In this document: positions 53,698 through 60,000 of the stretch, piece after piece
How the letters are laid out: the number at the start of each line of letters is the position of its first letter
Position numbering within the stretch: the first letter of the stretch is position 1
From: Antedon mediterranea
Lineage: Eukaryota; Echinodermata; Crinoidea; Comatulida; Antedonidae
Assembly (NCBI RefSeq): GCF_964355755.1
Contig: NC_092672.1
Coordinates: 36,764,501-36,824,500, forward strand
DNA length: 60,000 nucleotides
Direction: 5' to 3'
Notes under the pieces: model-generated
Told to the model about the DNA's origin: nothing
The model's database searches: none
What the model saw: only the letters and a program-made list of their open reading frames with translations
Made by a program: the position numbers and the translations under genes

Positions 53698-54621
53698 AGT
53701 GTAGCTCATGTGCACTTTTTAAAGAACCTAGTACATCTTTCGAGACAAGTAGAGGGTTACCCTGGTGTACTAGTACATCACAGCCACTGATCACCAACTG
53801 GGCCCTCTGGGAGACCAGTCTTTGACTGAAGAGGTTGCCCAGTATAAATATTAATAAATAAACAACACTTATTGTAAATATGTACACGTGTTATATTGGT
53901 CAACACATTCAATGTCATTGATTGATGAAATAGTGCCTAAATTACTCTAATTAGACCATCTGACCTTTATAAGTAAAAGTATCTGACCATTATTAGACCA
54001 TCTGACCCTTGTTAGAGAATCTGACCCTTATTAGAATATCTGACCGTTGTTAGAATATCTGGCCATTATTAGATTTTATCTGACCCTTATTAGAGTAACT
54101 GACCTTAGAGTATCCGACTCTAGTTAGATTTTATCTGACCCTTATTAGAGTAACTGACCCTAGAGTATCTGACTCTAGTTAGATTTTATCTGACCCTTAT
54201 TAGAGTAACTGACCCTAGAGTATCGGACTCTAGTTAGATTTTATCTGCCCCTTATTAGAGAATCTGACCGTTACTATAGAATCTGACCCTAGTTAGAGTA
54301 TCAGACCATTATTAGACCATCTGATCCTTGTTAGAGTATCTGACCCTTATTAGGTGATTCAACCCTTATTACAGGATGAAACCTTATAAGATGATCAGAT
54401 CATTTTAAACATGTAATTTAGACGATCTTCATTAGTGTGAAAATTAAATTTATAAATGTATTAGTAATTACTAACCTTGAAAATCGGTGGATGATTCTAG
54501 AGCTGCGTTGATATGGTACATACCAAGATGGTGAATGGGATGGTGCTGGTTAATGGCGACCGCGGTGCACACGGTACTCTCACCATGAAGGAAGAATGAG
54601 AAAGATACAGACAGATGGTCC
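21647..54621 (-). CDS. MED13: Mediator complex subunit 13 (MED13/MED13L orthologue), 28 coding exons, 5' end outside window
   Basis: MED13 is the largest subunit of the Mediator kinase module (with CDK8, cyclin C and MED12) and tethers the module to core Mediator in the nucleus. Twenty-eight exons joined by GT-AG introns give one frame of 1951 residues plus a split first codon. Family landmarks appear in order: FFLHGE and VILCPYG (N-terminal domain), [148 protein letters not shown] and HPLDSN. The C-terminal third corresponds to the Argonaute-like MID/PIWI fold known for MED13. Human MED13 is 2174 residues, so about 185 N-terminal residues are missing beyond the window. The Ser/Thr-rich linker before PPAIVVY looks shorter than in human. 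Invertebrates usually have one MED13, so the MED13 versus MED13L distinction is not meaningful here. Confidence 0.96.
21938..22008. mobile_element. MITE with internal deletion (71 bp)
   Basis: Both termini survive (aaagctctgcc; gtgtggacagagctt) but most of the core is gone. Confidence 0.7.
22143..22417 (-). CDS. MED13: MED13 penultimate coding exon
   Basis: Encodes [40 protein letters not shown] and [14 protein letters not shown], matching the human C-terminal region closely. Confidence 0.97.
22750..23114 (-). CDS. MED13: MED13 exon z
   Basis: Encodes [20 protein letters not shown] (human [20 protein letters not shown]), then an acidic and Ser-rich variable stretch. Ends in phase 0 at PAAK. 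Confidence 0.95.
23355..23540. repeat. dispersed repeat D, copy 1
   Basis: About 185 bp containing gagattggagactgatgtag, atcatcagaactatgaccc and caacaggtagtgaagacctg. Nearly identical to copy 2 at 24664 and similar to copy 3 at 36228. Class unknown; all in MED13 introns. Confidence 0.75.
23699..23860 (-). CDS. MED13: MED13 exon y
   Basis: Encodes [20 protein letters not shown] and [11 protein letters not shown], matching human [20 protein letters not shown] and LSACLVAMEP. Split Asp codons on both sides. Confidence 0.94.
24216..24588 (-). CDS. MED13: MED13 exon x, PIWI-like core
   Basis: Most conserved exon: [63 protein letters not shown], all near-identical in human MED13. Confidence 0.97.
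24664..24851. repeat. dispersed repeat D, copy 2
   Basis: Differs from copy 1 by a few substitutions and small indels over its full length, implying recent duplication. Confidence 0.75.
25010..25201 (-). CDS. MED13: MED13 exon w
   Basis: Encodes [13 protein letters not shown] and [18 protein letters not shown], matching human LAFSAFTQCRRPL and LTGFGPGLAMETALRSPDR. Confidence 0.95.
25499..25641. mobile_element. Tc1/mariner-like MITE copy 4
   Basis: Complete, TA flanks, nearly the same length as copy 1. In a MED13 intron between exons v and w. Confidence 0.85.
25673..25905 (-). CDS. MED13: MED13 exon v, start of PIWI-like domain
   Basis: After an acidic linker it encodes [14 protein letters not shown] and [20 protein letters not shown], matching human YPPAIVVYIIDPFT and [20 protein letters not shown]. 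Confidence 0.96.
26211..26396 (-). CDS. MED13: MED13 exon u, linker
   Basis: Pro/Ser/Asn-rich linker. The region between LKLYAQVC and PPAIVVY is clearly shorter than the long Ser/Thr tract in human MED13. Supported by splice sites and phase. Confidence 0.88.
26612..26671 (-). CDS. MED13: MED13 exon t (60 bp)
   Basis: Short exon encoding [18 protein letters not shown], matching human [16 protein letters not shown]. Phases complete codons on both sides. Confidence 0.94.
26787..26907 (-). CDS. MED13: MED13 exon s
   Basis: Encodes [20 protein letters not shown] then GWFTQI, matching human [20 protein letters not shown] and EWFSQA. Confidence 0.95.
27002..27090. mobile_element. MITE remnant
   Basis: Left end aagctctgtctatactatta with degraded core; right end lost. 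Confidence 0.6.
27330..27455 (-). CDS. MED13: MED13 exon r
   Basis: Encodes [20 protein letters not shown] and [13 protein letters not shown], equivalent to human [20 protein letters not shown] and FFRDLTAIYE. Forty-two codons, phase 0. Confidence 0.96.
27690..27740 (+). mobile_element. short retroelement 3' end with (ATT)n tail
   Basis: gacgctatataaatcccgga followed by attattattattattac is the kind of 3' terminus seen in CR1/L2-like elements and SINEs that copy it. Confidence 0.4.
27895..27992 (-). CDS. MED13: MED13 exon q
   Basis: Encodes [20 protein letters not shown] then PYALRKW, matching human [20 protein letters not shown] and FALPYWERL. Entry to the MID-like domain. Confidence 0.95.
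28085..28255 (-). CDS. MED13: MED13 exon p
   Basis: Encodes [12 protein letters not shown] and [12 protein letters not shown], matching human LQPVLQDAIQKKR and [12 protein letters not shown]. Confidence 0.96.
29134..29179. repeat. perfect 20-bp hairpin
   Basis: taaatttattttaatttttc and its exact complement gaaaaattaaaataaattta flank a six-base loop agaaag. MED13 intron between exons o and p. Confidence 0.9.
29873..30133 (-). mobile_element. tRNA-derived SINE (family A), copy 2
   Basis: Minus-strand head aagtctgagtggttaaggta, B box gagttcgaggc, then body words shared with 53560-53862 (gttctggtagtggaacacgt, aaactgtaggaccagtgta). Diverged and shorter at its 3' end. Same strand as MED13, intronic. 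Confidence 0.7.
30221..30337 (-). CDS. MED13: MED13 exon o
   Basis: Encodes [19 protein letters not shown] and LLHSWAFTC, matching human CCNDCYLALEHGRQFMDN and LHPWSK. Confidence 0.94.
30488..30604. mobile_element. Tc1/mariner-like MITE copy 5
   Basis: Both ends recognisable (aagctctgactacactcgca; tagtgtagacagagctt); core reduced. Confidence 0.75.
30728..31490 (-). CDS. MED13: MED13 exon n, cysteine-rich conserved block
   Basis: Longest exon (254 codons). After a Pro/Ser-rich start it encodes [20 protein letters not shown], then [20 protein letters not shown] and [12 protein letters not shown], almost identical in layout to human. The clustered cysteines suggest metal binding or a structural disulphide-free knuckle, but this is inference. 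Confidence 0.97.
31571..31660. repeat. 45-bp direct duplication
   Basis: tttggtacatatcaagttac and what follows, to attaacatgaca, is repeated exactly at 45-base spacing. Confidence 0.85.
31970..32110 (-). CDS. MED13: MED13 exon m
   Basis: Forty-seven codons: [33 protein letters not shown], equivalent to human DFSYVYK, CSMFAPLKTLPSQYLPP, CIYRQSW. Confidence 0.95.
32219..32402. mobile_element. Tc1/mariner-like MITE copy 6
   Basis: Both ends present; the 21-bp core motif occurs three times in the reverse orientation. Confidence 0.82.
32532..32749 (-). CDS. MED13: MED13 exon l
   Basis: Encodes [20 protein letters not shown], matching human [20 protein letters not shown], and [12 protein letters not shown], matching VEVDEGFCSPKP. 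Confidence 0.96.
33690..33760 (+). mobile_element. possible retroelement 3' tail with (GATT)n
   Basis: An AATAAA is followed by gattgattgattgattgatc, similar to tails of CR1-like elements. No upstream coding relic identified. Confidence 0.3.
35094..35515. repeat. 23-bp tandem array, about 18 copies
   Basis: Unit acattcccaagatacaaaag gat. No stop occurs in any frame through the array, so several long open frames on both strands are artefacts. In the MED13 intron between exons l and k. Confidence 0.95.
35628..35807. mobile_element. palindromic MITE of a second family
   Basis: Ends agcgtggatcccactag and ctagtgtgaaccaagct are imperfect inverted repeats with TA flanks. The centre is a hairpin: caatcacaagcga and tcgcttgtgattg. 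Also repeats cgtccttgcgttacg and its inverse. Adjacent to MED13 exon k. Confidence 0.75.
35861..35963 (-). CDS. MED13: MED13 exon k
   Basis: Encodes [17 protein letters not shown] and a Ser-rich end. No clear human counterpart; supported by acceptor tctacag, donor gtatgt and phases that join exons j and l without a break. Confidence 0.82.
36043..36202. mobile_element. Tc1/mariner-like MITE copy 7
   Basis: Both ends present with point changes (aagctcggtctacaatatca), TA flanks, two core motifs. Confidence 0.8.
36228..36402. repeat. dispersed repeat D, copy 3 (diverged)
   Basis: Shares ggattggagactgatg, tcatcagaactatgacc and aacctgtacacatacc with the other copies. Confidence 0.7.
36789..36907 (-). 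CDS. MED13: MED13 exon j
   Basis: Encodes [20 protein letters not shown] followed by an acidic run, matching human [20 protein letters not shown]. Confidence 0.95.
37235..37334 (-). CDS. MED13: MED13 exon i
   Basis: Encodes [16 protein letters not shown] and an Ala/Ser/Pro stretch. Low conservation; supported by acceptor ttttttag, donor gtaag and matching phases with exons h and j. Confidence 0.83.
37404..37584. mobile_element. pogo/Tigger-like MITE
   Basis: Begins cagtcaactctcccaatacc and ends ggtattgggagattttagtg, flanked by TA on both sides. CAGT-type ends and TA targets fit pogo-like elements. MED13 intron between exons i and h. Confidence 0.72.
37689..37799 (-). CDS. MED13: MED13 exon h, basic segment
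   Basis: Thirty-seven codons, phase 0 at both ends. Strongly basic ([19 protein letters not shown]), resembling a nuclear localisation signal. Poorly conserved with human, so placed by phase, splice sites and position. Confidence 0.85.
38919..39084 (-). CDS. MED13: MED13 exon g
   Basis: Completes a split Glu codon, then encodes [15 protein letters not shown] and, further on, [14 protein letters not shown], matching human EPKIDPYAFVEGDEEF. Confidence 0.93.
39458..40029. repeat. 73-bp tandem array, 7.8 copies
   Basis: Unit starts gcatattaatgggatagcta. Copies at exact 73-base spacing with rare substitutions. Each holds taatgggat and atcccatta, able to pair as a 9-bp stem. In the MED13 intron between exons f and g. 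Confidence 0.96.
40253..40960 (-). CDS. MED13: MED13 exon f, long disordered region
   Basis: Encodes 236 residues, mostly Pro/Ser/Gln-rich and probably disordered. Conserved islands are NLFHHRVPM (human PFHHRVSV) and VLWKHFQFP (human IAWKYYKFP). It contains a five-glutamine run and a VIKTEP motif (40489-40509) that fits the sumoylation consensus. The start is fixed by the preceding exon's split Arg codon. Confidence 0.94.
41310..41450 (-). CDS. MED13: MED13 exon e
   Basis: Encodes [17 protein letters not shown] then [17 protein letters not shown], matching human [20 protein letters not shown] in order. Phase 2 entry completes Ser from exon d; the split Arg codon is completed by exon f. Confidence 0.92.
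42971..43090. mobile_element. MITE remnant fused to another dispersed repeat
   Basis: Left end and core present, but at ~43090 the sequence passes into ggatgtccccttaataggat, a different repeat, so the right end is lost. Confidence 0.65.
43969..44690. repeat. ~47-bp tandem array, about 15 copies
   Basis: Unit ttttagtaaatactgcacag tcaattgtaccaataccgga cattatg. Variants with extra tatag accumulate to the right. The core cagtcaattgtaccaatacc resembles the pogo-like terminus at 37404. Confidence 0.94.
45005..45150 (+). mobile_element. tRNA 3'-half-like fragment between (TA)n tracts, possible SINE piece
   Basis: A T-arm with a perfect 5-bp stem (ccgag-ttcgagt-ctcgg) is followed by ttggggcga and a T run, as in a tRNA 3' half. 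No A box lies upstream, where a (TA)n tract (44977-45005) begins. Another (TA)n tract (45152-45173) follows. Confidence 0.45.
45785..45946. mobile_element. Tc1/mariner-like MITE copy 8
   Basis: Both ends present (gctctgtctacactcaaact; gtgtagacagagc), with three copies of the core motif. Confidence 0.78.
46723..46885. mobile_element. pogo/Tigger-like MITE, second copy
   Basis: Begins cagtcaactctcccaagatt and ends gagagttgactg, flanked by TA. Shares ttgggctgg and tatgtctg with the copy at 37404. Confidence 0.72.
47593..47692. mobile_element. MITE remnant next to MED13 exon d donor
   Basis: Left end aagctccatctacactatca and two core motifs; the right half is missing, and exon d begins eight bases away at 47700. 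Confidence 0.7.
47700..47910 (-). CDS. MED13: MED13 exon d with TPPTS phosphodegron
   Basis: Encodes [14 protein letters not shown] near its start (degron core about 47873-47905) and [11 protein letters not shown] near its end, matching human LTPPTSPEE and VVDRVWQECN. Only seven bases separate its donor side from a miniature transposon remnant (47593-47692). Confidence 0.95.
48332..48466 (-). CDS. MED13: MED13 exon c
   Basis: Encodes [14 protein letters not shown], equivalent to human AGVRMIYPACFVLVP, followed by a Pro/Gln/Ser-rich low-complexity stretch. Phases fit both neighbours. Confidence 0.93.
48885..49065. repeat. two-copy ~100-bp tandem duplication
   Basis: gagactagtgtata, gtgcatacaaaca and gtacctaaatacagtatcac each occur twice in order. 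MED13 intron. Confidence 0.8.
49739..49975. repeat. diverged 21-bp minisatellite related to MITE core
   Basis: About 10 copies of gatatgcctaaatatgacaa and variants (gaccaaatatgataatgg). The period and wording match the inverse of the MITE core (gatatgcccaaatatggtag). Confidence 0.75.
50823..51665. repeat. 23-bp tandem array, about 36 copies, with variant classes
   Basis: Unit ctgtctaagtaagcattagt gtt with variants tttatctacgtaagcatt and ggtctaaggaatcact. The variants recur in blocks, suggesting higher-order duplication. In the MED13 intron between exons b and c. Confidence 0.92.
52880..53240 (-). mobile_element. non-LTR retrotransposon 3' fragment (CR1/L2/jockey-like)
   Basis: On the minus strand one frame reads [14 protein letters not shown] and, after a short gap, FEFNLS then a stop and KLTY. 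This matches the family pattern of LWNSLP, IR and FK-LKT at the end of non-LTR reverse transcriptase ORFs. The following gcgctttgattgagactcgg and AT-rich tail with att repeats fit the 3' terminus. Defective relic, no catalytic domain. Confidence 0.6.
53279..53461 (-). CDS. MED13: MED13 exon b
   Basis: Encodes [32 protein letters not shown] and VEVLV, collinear with human VILCPFGLNGTLTGQ and EWKQFYPI. Ends one base into a Gly codon completed by the next exon. Confidence 0.95.
53560..53862 (+). mobile_element. tRNA-derived SINE (family A), copy 1
   Basis: Head looks like a Ser/Leu-type tRNA: agtgagtggccgagcggtta with A box tggccgagcgg (53567-53577) and B box ggttcgaggct (53622-53632), closing stem cactcact. 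A ~200-bp body follows (ggttctggtggtagaacaag, ctataaaccgtaggtccagt), ending in an AT-rich tail. Lies in a MED13 intron, opposite to the gene. Confidence 0.75.
53950..54385. repeat. 17-19-bp degenerate tandem array
   Basis: Unit tctgacccttattagag and variants; within it a ~60-bp block (gattttatctgacccttatt) repeats three times. In the MED13 intron between exons a and b. Confidence 0.85.
54476..54621 (-). CDS. MED13: MED13 exon a (first exon in window)
   Basis: Starts with the third base of a split codon and ends one base into a Val codon. It encodes [14 protein letters not shown] then [16 protein letters not shown], matching the human EHLSCSFTFFLHGD and VEINQHQPVYLL region near residue 190. 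Acceptor ctacag, donor gttagt. Confidence 0.93.
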
Positions 54622-57547
54622 CTGTAGCAAAGACAAAACAAGTGTCATGATTTAATTACACATTAACAATAGTGTTGGGTAGTGTATTGAGTGCCTTTTA
54701 CAGTTGGATCAAGGTAGTATAACAACAGGATGCTGAGCTCCAGAGATCAAAGGGTTCATCTGTGGCTACAACAAGTCAGTTCTACCTGCGCGCCTCAGAG
54801 AATTATGTACATAGTGTACAGTACTGTTGGTATTTGTCGCAGCCAGACATAAGATCAAAGGACTGTTACGGAGTTCTTATCTTGGCAAGGCGAGCTCAGT
54901 GTCCTGTTGTTAGATTGCCTTGTTTGGATAAACATCCGCCTTCCGCCATCTCATCACACAAGATGCCTCAAGAAATAATGACGCTCTGTTGGGATATTCC
55001 ACTAACGGGCGCGGACTGTCCCACTTCCAAAAGGTGCATTTCAACTAAAAATTAATTTTGTAATTGGAAAAAAAAATGTTTAGCCTATGTTGTTTATCGA
55101 TCACACGAAATAGACGCAATGTTTTTGTTCTTTTCATTGTTTCAAAATTGTTACCAAACTTAGAGCTCAGCTCCTTGAATGCAAATCTCCTTTGTAGTAG
55201 TATATTAATTATCACCATGCTGGCAAAACACTGCCTGCTTCCTTGTGCTGAACCTAACCCTCGGTGCACAACTCGGTGATCTGAACGCAAGGATAATGAT
55301 CTGAAAGGTTGTGTGTTCAAGTCCCAAATGATAATGTGTGTTCTCAAATGTGCATTCAGTTGGAATTAAGAGAGATTACGGGAAAAACATCTGATCAATT
55401 AACTTATCTCCCTGATGCAAAGCTACTGTACATTGCAACATACAAATTCAATTATCAACATCAACTGGAGGTGCAACTGGAATGTGTACGCATTTAATAA
55501 AGTAAATTTATTTAAAAGTCAATTATTTGCTTATAACAGTAGGTTTTCAATGTCTAAAATGTTACACAAATTGTTGTTTAATTGTTAGTTTTGCGTCTGG
55601 GGATTATTGTTTCATTTTTATTGAGTGGGTTTAGTTATTACTGTACGAGTCCAAAACAAAAAGTGTATAGTCACCAGTTACCATTTACATGTGCACCAAA
55701 GAAAACTGAACACTTCTAATTTCAATTCTTTAAACGGAATAATATCCAGGAGTAGTCATAAGGCTAAAAAAGGATTGGTCATGAAACTAATAATTTTGGA
55801 TTAATTGATTAATATATTGATTGATCTCTTTATTTCAGAATAAATATTCCATATACAACAAATACAATATTAAAATAGGATTTTTTTCCATTTAGTGAAT
55901 AATACATTTTTTTTAAACATAAAACTGGGATTATAATCTGAATATCATTAAAATAACACATTATTTAATAACATTAATAATATTCATACTACTACAGCAC
56001 ATGAATAATGTAATCAGAGCTTATTCATATAATTCAGTTGATACAACAAACTGCAATTTCGTTAGTAATACCAGGTCAAAGGTCAGAGGAGAAAGACCAT
56101 ACAGTACTGTATAATTTATACTAACGCCATTTATTATCCAATTTGTATTCTAATAATACAATATTCTTAGAATGATTCAAAAATCATAAATAATTATTTA
56201 AGTGGAAAGCCTACCATTAATAAAAAAACCAGTTTAAACTATTTATGTTGGTCATCGCCTTAGTCAATCATAATAAAATGTTGCGAATTTTTTTTCATCA
56301 TAATTTTATCGTGAAAAAGTTTTAATCATGACATATAATATATTCCTAATTGAATATTTCTATACAGACATATAAATTTGGAGAATAAAGTCGGCAGTAA
56401 AGACGGTACAATTATAAAAGGAAGACCAAGGATCAAGTAAGGATATGGTAAAATAGGGAAAGAGCAGTTCAGACACTTTTAGCCTTGAACCTTGTCAAAC
56501 AAGTAGTTTCTGTAAGGGATGATCTTAGAAATTCTATCCTATACAAATTCTTAACACTTAATGAGCCATTAAATGTAAAATAATTTGCAAATAAAAATAA
56601 TAAAAATATTTTGAAATGTTCAATAAAGAAAAGAATTTTTTTTTTAAATTTGTATTTGTTTAATGTATTATTCGAAGGTCTGCTGATGGTGGAATATATA
56701 CAGTACATGGAGAATACTATGTAATACCATGTACAATGATGAACCACTACATGGAAGGATTGATGAGATTGGGTGAGCTTATGTATCAAGTCAATGTATG
56801 AGGTGCCATAAATAATAACACAGTCACCTACTCTTTATCTCAAAATAAAATTACACATTAAAGACCAATATACACAGCCGATGGTAAGCAGTAACTGTAA
56901 GTTGAAAACATAGAATATGTTATTTCCTATGACTATTTACACACGGAGTGAACGGGTGAAGCGGTATCCACTCGGCGTGGCGTGGGACAAGCTACACGGT
57001 TTTCCACTTACCATTACTGCTAGTCTGTGTAAATTGGCCTTAACAATGAACAGCTCTAATCAATTTCAAATTAATCTTGTATTAAATTGTCTCCCAAGTT
57101 TAATTACGCCCAATGAAATGCCCCGTTTCACACCTATTAAGCCAACTGCAGAATGTGATGCATTGAGGAGATGTCTGGTAGATCACATGGATTTAATTGA
57201 GTAAAACAATTCCAGTTCATAATCATGATAGTAAAGTAATTAATCCAATGTTGTTTATAAAGAAATGCAAAAGCAGAGCAAACAGTACGACTGTTTGACT
57301 GTAATGTATCTAATCAGTGATTATTTGAGGCTATTTACCCAAATCACAACACACATCACATACGTTAACAAATCTTTTCTCTTAAACATTAAATCACATA
57401 AGATATCATTTCACAAAACAACTACTGTCTTATGCAAAAATAAAATTAGGTCTTTTCAAAAGTACTGTATTTCACAGCCTCTTAACCCCAATGATATTGA
57501 ATGCAATTGTGTTTTATCATTATAACTTAATACTATTTGTTCAGTTA

Positions 57548-57700
57548 GTAGGAAGAAAGTGGGGAAAGGAGAGGAAATGGATAAAAAGAGGAAAGAAGGA
57601 ATGGGCCAGAATAGATTTGATGAGAAAGATAGAGGAGGAAAAGAGAGAGTAGAGGGAGAAAAATAATGGAGGGAAAATAGAAGAGAGGAAAGAAAATTTA
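57548..57700 (+). repeat. polypurine (GA-rich) tract
   Basis: About 150 bases with very few pyrimidines on the plus strand (for example gaggaaagaaggaatggg). Could adopt unusual structure; no gene seen. Confidence 0.7.
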
Positions 57701-58126
57701 GAATTCAGAATTTCCATAAAACTGATATTCCATGAAAATAATGTGCTTTGTAAATTTTACAAAAACTACACACTGTGCAACTTGAATGGAAAACCAACAG
57801 GCCGAGTCATGAATAGAACAATGGATTTCTGACGGTTTAGTGATTCCACCCAAATCTGCATACTTGCGTATTATTGTCATGTGAAAAATTACATGCTTGA
57901 CTGCTTTTACAAACAGGAAAAGCGGAATTCATAACTTAACTTTTATGCCAACTGAAACATAATTAATTTTCCAAAAAACAATTTGTAACAATTAATATAT
58001 CATTTATTAATATAAGTACATTTAGTTAATTAAAATATACAGTGTATAACGAATGCTATAAATATGTTTGAAGATTTAAAAAACTGTACTATCATTTATG
58101 AAAATATATTTTTTTTAATGTATCTA

Positions 58127-58291
58127 AAGCTCTGTCTACACTATCAAACTTTATGTGGCAAAAAAATATGATGTGCCCATATATGGACATGATGTCATAT
58201 CACTACCATATTTGGGTACAGTATATCACTGCAGTATTTGGGCACATCACATTTTTTTGTAAAACTAGTTTGATAGTGTAGACAGAGCTTT
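58127..58291. mobile_element. Tc1/mariner-like MITE copy 9
   Basis: Complete with both ends, TA flanks and two core motifs. Confidence 0.85.
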
Positions 58292-60000
58292 ATTCTATGC
58301 CAATTCAACAAAAATGAATTTTTAATATTTACGTTGTAACTGAGTATTTATCGCTGAATTATGTGTTAAAATTGAAACATACTGTACTGTATGTTGTGTG
58401 GCTGTACGATGTTTAAAGATACAAAATGGTTCCCAGAATCTAAAACTGACTTAACTTGTGTTATTAGATTTAAGGAATTAAATTAAACAGGCTATTACAT
58501 ATTAGTTTATCTCTTTAGCCACTCAGCAGATAATATTTCCTTTTGGCAAAAAAAAAAAAAAATCTTCAGATTTGCAAACAGCAAGTTAATCATTATCATA
58601 AACAGAGTAATAATGCGTTGCACCATAAATTTGCATAACACAGTGTCAATTGGCCAGAATCACAAGCAGACGACGATGAACGGTAAGGAGCAGACGACGT
58701 AATTAGGCATTACCATCAGCCAGTATTACTATTATTACTGGTGGTATGATAGTGTTATAGTACCCAAGAATTTATCATTAAATATTCAGCAATAAGGCTT
58801 AATTACTAATAGGTTATTATTATTAGAATACAAAATAAATACAAATAATGAATGTTTACGAGTGCAATTGGTAAAAAAAAATTTTCATGTGAAAATAGAA
58901 ATTTCATCTTTCACCAGATTCAACTACTTTAACGAGAACCTAGGCTACCTGTTAAGCCCTAAATCATTCTAGAAAAAACCGATAGGATAGATCAAACATT
59001 ACAAATACAGTACCACACACAATTTAGGGTATTTTTCCCTCAGGGCAGTCAAAATAATTTGCTAATAATACTCCAACATTTGAAATAAAAATTCCATAAA
59101 ATATTTTACATACCAAATTTGTACATTCTTCAAAGTGGGAGAAGATGTTTTAATTATATTTTATAAAAGGCAAAATGTAAAAGGTACATTTATTATCTAA
59201 ATTTCTGGTAAAGAATGATAAAATCAGTAATAAAAAAAACCCCAATTTTTATTTTAAAATGGCCAGAGAATTAGAATTCATAAAATCCATCTGTAAGTAA
59301 CTACTGTACCATTGAAAGGTCTTGGGGAACGTGTTAGAAATTTAGTTTTAAATAATAACAAAGCAAAAATTAATCTATATATTGTTTTAAAAAAAGAAAA
59401 TATTGGAAATAATTAGCTACAATTAGTTTACATTATAAAAATAGAACCAAAATGGTATGTAATGAATATTGCTATTGAGCCAGCCAACTAGGAAAGTAAG
59501 AATGAATGCTGTAGTAGGTGGGTGATGGATCTCTGTATCTCACATCACCACTTAAATATCTCAGAGTCTTTAATCTACAACTGATACAATGTCATTTATT
59601 ACCATTTTAACATTCTTAGTTTGAATAAAATGAATGCAGACAGCAGAAATGCATGAATGTTTTTAACTCACTAATTCTGATTAAAAAAAATGTTAAATGA
59701 CATTTTGCTAATTTTAATATGACATTATAAAAGCATAATAATATATGTTTACAGTAATAATATTAATAAATGACATAAAATAAAAGGTTGAAATATGCAT
59801 ACATTAGTTATTGTAACTAAAAACAAATTGTTAAATTATGTTTCAATATTAATTTCCAAATATTGAGCTTTCTAAATTGTAATAGAACAGATTCATAAAT
59901 TGTTGAAAATGTGTTTGGCTGGGGAATAATTCTGGGTTGGTTTTTTTATAGATTGGTTTGGGCTACTTGTGAACAGAAAAATAGACTTCGACTACACTAG

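Larger units (their letters stand above)
54622..60000 (-). other. upstream MED13 intron sequence
   Basis: I searched the minus strand for the family's preceding segment (around the WFVKP motif) and saw none. Contents recognised are the polypurine tract, MITE copy 9 and a weak B-box-like sequence near 55310. Probably a single large intron. Confidence 0.5.

Noticed and set aside
55255-55350. Possible third SINE head (gtgttcaagtccc)
   Set aside because: Only a B-box-like word; the T-arm does not pair and no A box or shared body is visible.
56917-57204. 95-codon plus-strand frame upstream of the MED13 exons
   Set aside because: No domain, repeat or splice context, and it is opposite to MED13. 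Probably chance.
54622-60000. N-terminal MED13 exons
   Set aside because: No minus-strand segment encodes the expected conserved motifs (such as WFVKP or a Trp-rich block); they presumably lie beyond 60000.

Overview
This is animal genomic DNA, most likely from a bilaterian marine invertebrate. It is AT-rich, its genes are broken into many short exons with GT-AG introns, and the space between is packed with transposon remnants, tRNA-derived SINEs and minisatellites. I cannot fix the phylum from the sequence alone. There is no bacterial or viral gene organisation, and almost every long open frame in the window is repeat DNA or chance.

Two protein-coding genes can be assembled exon by exon, both on the minus strand. 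The right-hand gene (54621 down to 21647) is the orthologue of Mediator subunit 13 (MED13/MED13L; skuld in fly). I resolved 28 coding exons whose splice phases all agree, giving 1951 residues plus a split first codon and a stop. By comparison with human MED13, the first ~185 residues must lie beyond base 60000. The left-hand gene (7553 down to 240, continuing left of the window) is a plexin domain-containing protein (PLXDC1/2, TEM7 family). Five coding exons give a signal peptide and about the first 171 residues, and a probable untranslated first exon lies near 12443-12600.

Layout: 1-7588, PLXDC coding exons with a 12-copy 56-bp array beside exon 2. 7589-12442, PLXDC intron 1 with a 759-bp terminal-inverted-repeat element. 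12443-16760, probable PLXDC first exon and a composite inverted-repeat structure containing a tandem duplication and two SINEs. 16760-21646, region between the genes, including the MED13 3' flank. 21647-54621, MED13. 54622-60000, upstream MED13 intron sequence with no exon recognised.

The most distinctive feature is a Tc1/mariner-like miniature transposon family (ends AAGCTCTGTCTACACTATCA, TA target sites) with about 15 copies or remnants in 60 kb. Its internal 21-bp motif has apparently expanded into separate minisatellites. A second minisatellite (43969-44690) appears to derive from the end of a pogo-like transposon. The inverted structure at 12.5-16.8 kb overlaps the probable PLXDC promoter and places a matching promoter-like sequence on the opposite strand. 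I did not find a new multi-gene system; the unusual material is repeat and transposon biology around two ordinary housekeeping or receptor genes.
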